Positions 7,368 through 11,780 of a DNA stretch of 11,780 nucleotides are shown here, piece after piece; position 1 is the first letter of the stretch, and each line of letters opens with the position of its first letter. Origin of the DNA: Clostridia bacterium (GTDB taxonomy: Bacteria > Bacillota > Clostridia > Christensenellales > DTU072). The notes beneath the pieces were generated by a model that was not told the DNA's origin, made no database searches, and worked only from the letters and a program-made list of their open reading frames with translations. The stretch spans positions 1 to 11,780 of the forward strand of contig JAQVME010000021.1 of the NCBI GenBank assembly GCA_028703745.1, read 5' to 3'. The position numbers were made by a program, and so were the translations under genes.

Positions 7368-7414
7368 ACCTTCCTTCTTGATATGATATTATTATATCAC
7401 AGAATAAGGAAGGT
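7368..7414 (-). repeat. 9-bp inverted repeat enclosing promoter and covering the ribosome binding site
   Basis: ACCTTCCTT (7368-7376) and AAGGAAGGT (7406-7414) are exact reverse complements 29 bases apart. On the minus strand the downstream arm is the AAGGAAGG Shine-Dalgarno of the glycosidase-like gene, followed by seven T (7362-7368) and then the ATG. The upstream arm lies in the promoter spacer, so transcripts from the gene's own promoter contain only one arm. Transcripts reading through from the upstream aldehyde oxidoreductase operon contain both and could fold into a terminator-like, translation-blocking hairpin. Confidence 0.65.
7384..7399. promoter_or_regulatory. 16-bp palindrome over the -10 box; candidate operator
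   Basis: TGATATTATTATATCA has perfect 6-bp arms and a 4-base centre. It covers the whole -10 element (7391-7396) and the expected transcription start of the glycosidase-like gene. It nests inside the 9-bp inverted repeat at 7368-7414. A bound repressor here would block the promoter. AT-rich palindromes also arise by chance. Confidence 0.45.
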
Positions 7415-7419
7415 ATCAA
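7391..7419 (-). promoter_or_regulatory. Sigma-A promoter for the glycosidase-like gene
   Basis: The minus strand carries TTGATA (7414-7419), a 17-base spacer and a perfect TATAAT (7391-7396). The expected start is near 7384, giving a leader of about 23 bases with an AAGGAAGG ribosome binding site. This separates the gene from the upstream AOR-MoaD operon. Confidence 0.82.
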
Positions 7420-7476
7420 CGCCCTTTACTGCGCAAGGTAGCGGAGCGGAATGCCCGAATTTTTTTTATTTTGTTA

Positions 7477-7725
7477 TTAGCCGCCCGACACAGGGCTAAG
7501 AAACATAACCTCTGAGTCGCCGTCAAGACTTGTGCGGTACATTTTTTGTTCGGTGATATTCTTGCCGTTGACGAAAATCACGCTATTTTTTAATTCTTGG
7601 TAATCCAGACCGTCAATTCTGACACCCAAAACGGCAATAAGCTCGCTTACCGTGCGCGCCTCTGCCGTCGTTTCTGCCAATCCGGACTTGAGACGGAGCA
7701 AACCGTAGAATTTTACCCTTGCCAC
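7477..7725 (-). CDS. MoaD/ThiS-family sulfur-carrier protein
   Basis: Small ubiquitin-fold protein of 82 residues, the usual size for MoaD. MoaD supplies sulfur as a C-terminal thiocarboxylate during assembly of the molybdopterin dithiolene. Seen: N-terminal strand ARVKFYGLLRLKSG, TVSELIAVLG (26-35), VIFVNGKNI (49-57), and a C-terminal acidic turn and strand leading to LSPVSGG, with the obligatory Gly-Gly at residues 81-82. The start is GTG at 7725, directly after the TAA stop of the aldehyde oxidoreductase with no gap. GAGG lies 5 bases upstream, inside the end of that gene, so translation is probably coupled. This placement suggests a dedicated carrier for the pterin cofactor of the AOR. 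No MoaE, MoeB or other cofactor gene is in the window. ThiS is the alternative, but the neighbour favours MoaD. Confidence 0.9.
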   Translation of the reverse strand: MARVKFYGLLRLKSGLAETTAEARTVSELIAVLGVRIDGLDYQELKNSVIFVNGKNITEQKMYRTSLDGDSEVMFLSPVSGG

Positions 7726-9624
7726 TTATGCCTCTATGCCCAGCCGTTTTATCAATCTGGCGGTGGGCAGACCGTTTTTCCAGCCCCTTGCCCTGTAATA
7801 CCTTTTCTTCATCTTCTCGAGGGGTACTTTTGACTTCTTGTTGGCTTCGTCTTGAAGCTCGTCGGTAAGTCTTTTGGGCAGCGTGTCACAGGAGGCGTCA
7901 ACGCCGAGTTTTTTATTAAGAAGTCTTTCGAGGTTGTAGCCGCGCTCTCCGATACGCAGCATTTTGCCGAAATTCAGCTTCATGCCCGTAGCCGCTTTCA
8001 AGCATACGGAATGCGGAAATATCGATGGAAGGTTAACGGCAAGCAGTGTGGGAAACTTGCCTGCAAGATAAAGCACGCCGCCGAGATAAGGCATAATCTT
8101 GTTTACCAGCCGCGTCATAATGCTGTTGGGCTTGCTTATCAAGAAGCCGGGGAATACCGCGTATGTAGTGAAAAGACAGTTGCCGCCCGCGCTGACGGCT
8201 TCCATAAGGTCTTGGAAGGTCATAGTCAAGGTTGCTTTGCCCTTATGGGTATAGGGATTTATGGATAAGCCCAGTCCCTCAAGCACAACAAGATAGCCGG
8301 CGTTGAGGTGACAGCCGCCTCTGTTCGATACTGCGTAACCCAGACCCTGTCCGACTGCGCCTCTCGGCTCGTACGCGCTGAGTTCCATGCCCTTGCTGCT
8401 TATGCAGAACTCGTCACCGCCGAATCTCTTGCTCATATTCCGCGTGCCCTCGGCGAGTATGTCTCCCACCTCGGTGCTTCTGGTGGCTATCTGATGAATA
8501 ATGTCGGTGATGTTAGCGACCTTGCCGAATTCCAGTCCGCTGTCCCATATTCCCTTTTCGTTCAGTTCCATAGCAAAAGCCAGACTGCCTGCGGCAGAAA
8601 TTGTATCCATACCCAGCTCGTCAAGCTCATAGTTCCATTCAAAGATTTTTTCTATGTCGTCGTTCATAACGTTGGCGCCCAGCAGTCCCAGTGTCTCAAG
8701 CTCAGGACCTTTGACTTGCTTGCCGCCCACTTCGACTACTCTTGCGCACTGTATAGGACAGGATATACAGCCCTTGTTCTTAATCAAGTATTTTTCGGCG
8801 AGATACTCGCCGGATATTTTTTCGAAGCCGTCGAACTGCCCGTATTTGAAGTTCTTGGTGGCAAGTATATGGCGGGCGTTCATACCCGTCACAAGTCCCG
8901 CCGTGCCCAGCTTCGGCATTTGGCTGCCCGTCAAAGGATGAGCCAGCAGTGCCTTCGTCCATTTTTTGTTTATTTCCATAAACTTTTCTTTGTTGAAAGG
9001 CTTGCATATATTCTTGCCCGAGGCGGTCACGGCTTTCAGATTTTTGCTACCCATGACAGCGCCCAGTCCGCCTCTTCCTGCGGCCCTTTCGTCGCTTATT
9101 ATGCAGGCGTATTTTACAAGGTTTTCACCGGCGGGACCGATTACTATCTTGCCGCTCTTGCCGCCTATTGCCTCCTGCGTAGCTCCCGTTGTCTTGCCCC
9201 AAAGCTCCTCCGCCGGAAGAAACTCCACCGTCTCCTCGGTAATTTTCAGCAGTGTCTTTTCTTCGGCTTTGCCGCAGATGACAATGGCGTCGCAGCCGGC
9301 TCTCTTGAGGTTTATGCCGAAGGTTCCGCCGCAATTCGACGAACACACCAGCCCCGTAAGCGGGGATATGGACGATATATTGAATCTTCCCGAGGACGGC
9401 GCGCCCAAAGCGTTCAGCGGACCGGTGGTGACCACGAGAATATTTTCCGGGGAAAGCGGGTCGATAATCCCTTTTATGTTGTCGTAAAGTATCTTTGCCG
9501 CCATTATTTTGCCGCCGAGATACAGCTCTCTCTCCTTGTCGGAGAATTCATATTCGCTATAAGTTTTTGTTGTAAGGTCAATTTTTAACACTTTGCCGGC
9601 GTATCCGCCATAATTTGTCGCCAT
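7726..9624 (-). CDS. Aldehyde:ferredoxin oxidoreductase family protein (tungsten/molybdopterin, 4Fe-4S)
   Basis: Predicted cytoplasmic enzyme of 632 residues that interconverts an aldehyde and a carboxylic acid using ferredoxin-type electrons, with a bis-pterin tungsten (or molybdenum) centre. Seen: N-terminal KVLKIDLTT, then LGGKIMAAKILYD (36-48), the first-domain stretch TGPLNALGAPSSGRFN (67-82), and GPAGENLVKYA (163-173). The cluster motif CxxCxxxC is at Cys286, Cys289 and Cys293, with Cys483 as likely fourth ligand. DELGMDTIS (335-343), NRGGCHLNAG (434-443) and the pterin-side GERGYNLERLLN (559-570) are also present. ATG 9624 is chosen over the in-frame 9666 start because AGGAG (9630-9634) lies 5 bases before it and the family begins near this point. 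It is somewhat longer than the roughly 605-residue Pyrococcus enzyme, with extra hydrophobic sequence between Cys483 and the GER motif. It heads an operon with the MoaD-like gene. Physiological substrate unknown. Confidence 0.93.
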   Translation of the reverse strand: MATNYGGYAGKVLKIDLTTKTYSEYEFSDKERELYLGGKIMAAKILYDNIKGIIDPLSPENILVVTTGPLNALGAPSSGRFNISSISPLTGLVCSSNCGGTFGINLKRAGCDAIVICGKAEEKTLLKITEETVEFLPAEELWGKTTGATQEAIGGKSGKIVIGPAGENLVKYACIISDERAAGRGGLGAVMGSKNLKAVTASGKNICKPFNKEKFMEINKKWTKALLAHPLTGSQMPKLGTAGLVTGMNARHILATKNFKYGQFDGFEKISGEYLAEKYLIKNKGCISCPIQCARVVEVGGKQVKGPELETLGLLGANVMNDDIEKIFEWNYELDELGMDTISAAGSLAFAMELNEKGIWDSGLEFGKVANITDIIHQIATRSTEVGDILAEGTRNMSKRFGGDEFCISSKGMELSAYEPRGAVGQGLGYAVSNRGGCHLNAGYLVVLEGLGLSINPYTHKGKATLTMTFQDLMEAVSAGGNCLFTTYAVFPGFLISKPNSIMTRLVNKIMPYLGGVLYLAGKFPTLLAVNLPSIFPHSVCLKAATGMKLNFGKMLRIGERGYNLERLLNKKLGVDASCDTLPKRLTDELQDEANKKSKVPLEKMKKRYYRARGWKNGLPTARLIKRLGIEA

Positions 9625-9629
9625 ATTCG

Positions 9630-9634
9630 CTCCT
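9630..9634 (-). promoter_or_regulatory. Ribosome binding site AGGAG that decides the AOR start
   Basis: On the minus strand AGGAG is followed by 5 bases and ATG at 9624, giving a protein that begins MATNYGGYAG. The longer frame from 9666 would begin MVVYNKRICEIG, which is unlike family N-termini and would overlap the probable -10 region, so it is rejected. Confidence 0.8.
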
Positions 9635-9651
9635 ATTTCGCATATTCTCTT

Positions 9652-9679
9652 ATTATATACTACCATATTTCACAGAATA
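9652..9679 (-). promoter_or_regulatory. Probable promoter region of the AOR-MoaD operon
   Basis: A perfect TATAAT (9652-9657) reads on the minus strand 28 bases before the AOR start codon. No clear -35 lies at 16-18 bases, which suggests activator dependence. At the place where a -35 would lie is TATTCTGTGA (9670-9679). The same ten bases occur next to the -10 box of the glycosidase-like gene (7397-7406). Confidence 0.5.
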
Positions 9680-9683
9680 GTTC

Positions 9684-9696
9684 AATATTAAATATT
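9684..9696. repeat. AT-rich palindrome AATATTAAATATT
   Basis: A 13-bp palindrome with 6-bp arms lies in the divergent gap between AOR and the enoate-reductase-like gene. It could be an operator for either gene, but its AT-only composition makes chance likely. Confidence 0.25.
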
Positions 9697-9753
9697 TTGA
9701 CAAGACGACCGTATCTATTGTTGAAAAATATGGTGAAGTAAAAACATCGACTA

Positions 9754-9782
9754 TTGAAAAAGCGTTTTTTTTGTGATAAAAT
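9754..9782 (+). promoter_or_regulatory. Extended -10 sigma-A promoter for the enoate-reductase-like gene
   Basis: TTGAAA (9754-9759) is followed by a 17-base spacer and TAAAAT (9777-9782), preceded by TGA, an extended -10 TGn. The expected start is near 9789. The leader of about 26 bases holds the strong ribosome binding site AGGAGGGG (9801-9808), 6 bases before ATG 9815. The spacer contains the near-palindrome AAAAAGCGTTTTT. Confidence 0.8.
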
Positions 9783-9814
9783 AGAGCTAATAAAATATAC
9801 AGGAGGGGTTTCTT

Positions 9815-11780
9815 ATGGACTATGACTCAAGAATAAACAGTATGGTTGACAGCTTCGGCGGCTGGTGGCAAAAAGGCTTTGCCGTGCCGGAAATGACTGC
9901 CAAGCTTTTTCCCTACAAAAAGATGTTCTCCCCCATAAAAGTCAACCGACTTACTTTGAAAAACCGTCTGGTGATGGCGCCCATGGGCAATATCAGCATG
10001 TGCGACGAGACCGGGCGTCCCGACCAGCGTATGCTGGCGTATTTTGAAGAGCGAGCCAAAGGCGGAGTGGGGCTCATCACTACGGGGCTTATTCCCGTCT
10101 CTTACGGCATAGACAAATCGCTTATCGAACTGGGCGACCTTACTTATTTCCCGAGGATAGACCGCAGCCGTACCGTATTCTCCGGCTGGCGCGACCTTTC
10201 GGCAAAGTGCCACGCGCACGGCGCGCACTTGTTCATTCAGCTTACCCCGGGACTCGGCAGAGTCGGCAATCCGCAATGCCTCGTAAACCAGTTTGCCTTC
10301 CCCAGAAGCGCAAGCACCAACCCGAACTGGTACATCAAGGACATCCCCTGCCTCCGCCTTAGCGACAGATCATGCAAAAAGATTATTAAGCGCATAGGTC
10401 AAGGCAGCGCCGACGCCAAAGCCTGCAATATCGACGGCGTATACTTGCACGGTCATGAGGGCTATTTGCTTGAGCAGATGACAAACCCCGCCTTCAACCG
10501 CCGCAAAATGGGCAGATATGCCAATTATATGAATTTCGGGCTGGACATGATAAAAGAAATCCGCAGGAGAGTAGGCAACGACTATCCCATAATGTACAGA
10601 ATCGACCTTACGTTGGCTCTCAACGCCACATACGGCGACAAAATGAACACTCAGAAGCCTCTGACGAAGTTCAAGAACGAAAGAACGGTGCAACAGACGC
10701 TGGAATATATGAGAGAGCTGGTGAAAGCCGGCGTAGATATGTTCGACGTGGATATGGGCTGCTACGACAACTGGTGGTTGCCGCATCCCCCCGCCTCCAT
10801 GCCCGCAGGCTGCTATATTGAGCTTGCCGACTGGACAAAAAAATATTTTGCCGAAAACAATATCGTGTCCAACAAAGGCGTGCCCGTACCCGTTGTGGCC
10901 GTAGGCAAGCTGGGCTATCCCGACCTTGCAGAGCAGGCGCTCCGCGACAACAAATGCGACATGGTTATGCTGGGTAGGCCCTTACTCGCCGACCCCGACT
11001 GGTGCAACAAAGCGTACGCAGGCGACGTAAAGGATATTATACCTTGTATCGGCTGTCAAGAAGCCTGCATAAACGAATTCGTAGAGGGCGGACATCCGCA
11101 ATGCGCCGTAAACCCCAGAACGGCGTTTGAGAACGAATATTCCAGAGAGATACCGAAGGCCGATAAGGCAAAAAAAGTCGCCGTTATCGGCGCCGGTCCG
11201 GCCGGCATAATCGCCGCAAGCGTGCTGCTGAAGAGAGGACACACCGTGGACCTCTACGAAAAAAGCGAAAAAGTTGGCGGAAACATCGTTCCCGGTTGTC
11301 AGCCCGTAATAAAGTTCGACATCAAGAATTATCTCGTCTACCTCAACCACCGTGTGGAAAAAATGAAGGAAAACCCGGCTTTCTCCCTACTTATGAACAC
11401 CGCTGCCGATGCCGAAACACTCAAACAGAAGGGCTATGACGTCATAATCACCGCAACCGGCACAAAGCCAATAATACCGAGACTTGAGGGCGCAACGAAC
11501 AAAAACGTATTCAGCGCTATTGATATCTTGAACGACAACTCCTTAGTGAAGGACGCGAAGAACGTCGTAGTTATAGGCGGCGGAGCCGTCGGCGCGGAGG
11601 TAGCTTATCTCTTGAAATATGAGCTGGGCAAGGACGTCAAGGTTGTGGAGATGATGAAATACATTATGAACCATGTCTGCACCGCCAACAGAGGACACCT
11701 CATTCATTACCTTGAAAGGGCGGGCGTGGAGCTTATGAACTGTACTAAGGTGCTACGCATTGACAAGGACAAGGTGGTGG
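9815..11780 (+). CDS. Enoate reductase/2,4-dienoyl-CoA reductase-like flavoprotein (FMN, 4Fe-4S, FAD; 3' end outside window)
   Basis: Predicted cytoplasmic reductase of activated C=C bonds, in the old-yellow-enzyme group that also holds clostridial 2-enoate reductase, bacterial dienoyl-CoA reductase and BaiCD/BaiH. There are 655 codons before the window edge; relatives are roughly 640-680 residues long, so only the tail is missing. Residues 37-60 (MFSPIKVNRLTLKNRLVMAPMG) begin the FMN barrel. LFIQLTPG (139-146) and YLHGHEGYLLEQMTNPAFN (210-228) line the active site, and AVGKLG and MVMLGRPLLADPDW bind FMN phosphate. A 4Fe-4S motif CxxCxxxC-x11-C lies at Cys411, 414, 418 and 430. VAVIGAGPAG (455-464) starts the FAD domain and VVVIGGGAVGAE (584-595) the NAD(P)H domain. 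About 35 residues precede the usual N-terminus. The gene is divergent from AOR. The substrate is unassigned. Confidence 0.9.
   Translation, partial: MDYDSRINSMVDSFGGWWQKGFAVPEMTAKLFPYKKMFSPIKVNRLTLKNRLVMAPMGNISMCDETGRPDQRMLAYFEERAKGGVGLITTGLIPVSYGIDKSLIELGDLTYFPRIDRSRTVFSGWRDLSAKCHAHGAHLFIQLTPGLGRVGNPQCLVNQFAFPRSASTNPNWYIKDIPCLRLSDRSCKKIIKRIGQGSADAKACNIDGVYLHGHEGYLLEQMTNPAFNRRKMGRYANYMNFGLDMIKEIRRRVGNDYPIMYRIDLTLALNATYGDKMNTQKPLTKFKNERTVQQTLEYMRELVKAGVDMFDVDMGCYDNWWLPHPPASMPAGCYIELADWTKKYFAENNIVSNKGVPVPVVAVGKLGYPDLAEQALRDNKCDMVMLGRPLLADPDWCNKAYAGDVKDIIPCIGCQEACINEFVEGGHPQCAVNPRTAFENEYSREIPKADKAKKVAVIGAGPAGIIAASVLLKRGHTVDLYEKSEKVGGNIVPGCQPVIKFDIKNYLVYLNHRVEKMKENPAFSLLMNTAADAETLKQKGYDVIITATGTKPIIPRLEGATNKNVFSAIDILNDNSLVKDAKNVVVIGGGAVGAEVAYLLKYELGKDVKVVEMMKYIMNHVCTANRGHLIHYLERAGVELMNCTKVLRIDKDKVV

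Noticed and set aside
7441..7475. Run of eight T after a GC-rich stretch as a plus-strand terminator
   Set aside because: No stable stem precedes the T-run and no plus-strand gene ends nearby.
8308..9588. Plus-strand open frame of 426 codons
   Set aside because: It is antisense to the aldehyde oxidoreductase, whose motifs are complete. The predicted protein shows no recognisable motif and arises from codon bias of the real gene.
9625..9666. Longer AOR start at 9666
   Set aside because: The extra 14 residues do not match the family, and the internal ATG at 9624 has AGGAG at proper spacing.
9697..9702. TTGACA on the plus strand as -35 of the enoate-reductase-like gene
   Set aside because: No -10-like hexamer lies 16-18 bases downstream; the TTGAAA-17-TAAAAT pair is far better.
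9756..9772. TGAAAAAGCGTTTTTT as a catabolite-control (cre) site
   Set aside because: The central CG is displaced by one base relative to the cre consensus, and the arms are simple A and T runs.
1..11780. CRISPR array, tRNA, rRNA, transposase or phage genes
   Set aside because: No regularly spaced repeats, cloverleaf, rRNA-like or transposase/phage-like sequence was recognised in any part of the window.

Overview
The window looks like chromosomal DNA of an anaerobic, low-to-mid GC Gram-positive bacterium, probably an uncultured member of the Clostridia. This is inferred from strong AGGAGG-type ribosome binding sites, sigma-A style promoters (TTGACA/TATAAT with 17-bp spacers), and oxygen-sensitive enzyme families: a tungsten-type aldehyde:ferredoxin oxidoreductase, a 4Fe-4S old-yellow-enzyme and a B12-type radical SAM protein. 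No rRNA, tRNA, CRISPR array, phage gene or insertion sequence was seen. Coding density is high and no gap between genes exceeds about 190 bases.

Layout. (1) Positions 1-2840, minus strand: a two-gene operon with a thiamine-diphosphate (TPP) enzyme of the acetolactate synthase/IolD superfamily, followed 12 bases later by a Gfo/Idh/MocA oxidoreductase that runs off the window. Its promoter (2879-2907) lies beside a cluster of TAYGCAA half-sites. (2) 3018-4571, plus strand: a B12-binding-type radical SAM protein (DUF4080-like), whose stop codon overlaps that of a small three-helix membrane protein on the minus strand (4568-4855). (3) 4920-7361, minus strand: a large cytoplasmic protein that looks like a distant GH38/GH57-type glycoside hydrolase. 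Its strong promoter is embedded in nested inverted repeats. (4) 7477-9624, minus strand: an aldehyde:ferredoxin oxidoreductase directly coupled to a MoaD/ThiS-type protein ending in Gly-Gly. (5) 9815 to the end, plus strand: an FMN/4Fe-4S/FAD enoate-reductase-like enzyme, divergent from the oxidoreductase and truncated by the window edge.

How they may work together (inference). The TPP enzyme, the Gfo/Idh dehydrogenase and the glycosidase-like protein suggest breakdown or remodelling of an unusual sugar, polyol or glycoside. The aldehyde oxidoreductase and the enoate-reductase-like enzyme would handle aldehyde/acid and C=C redox steps with low-potential electrons. No substrate can be assigned from sequence alone. 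The most notable non-coding structure is 7362-7419, where one set of inverted repeats could serve as an operator in DNA and, in read-through RNA from the upstream operon, as a terminator-like hairpin that hides the next gene's ribosome binding site.
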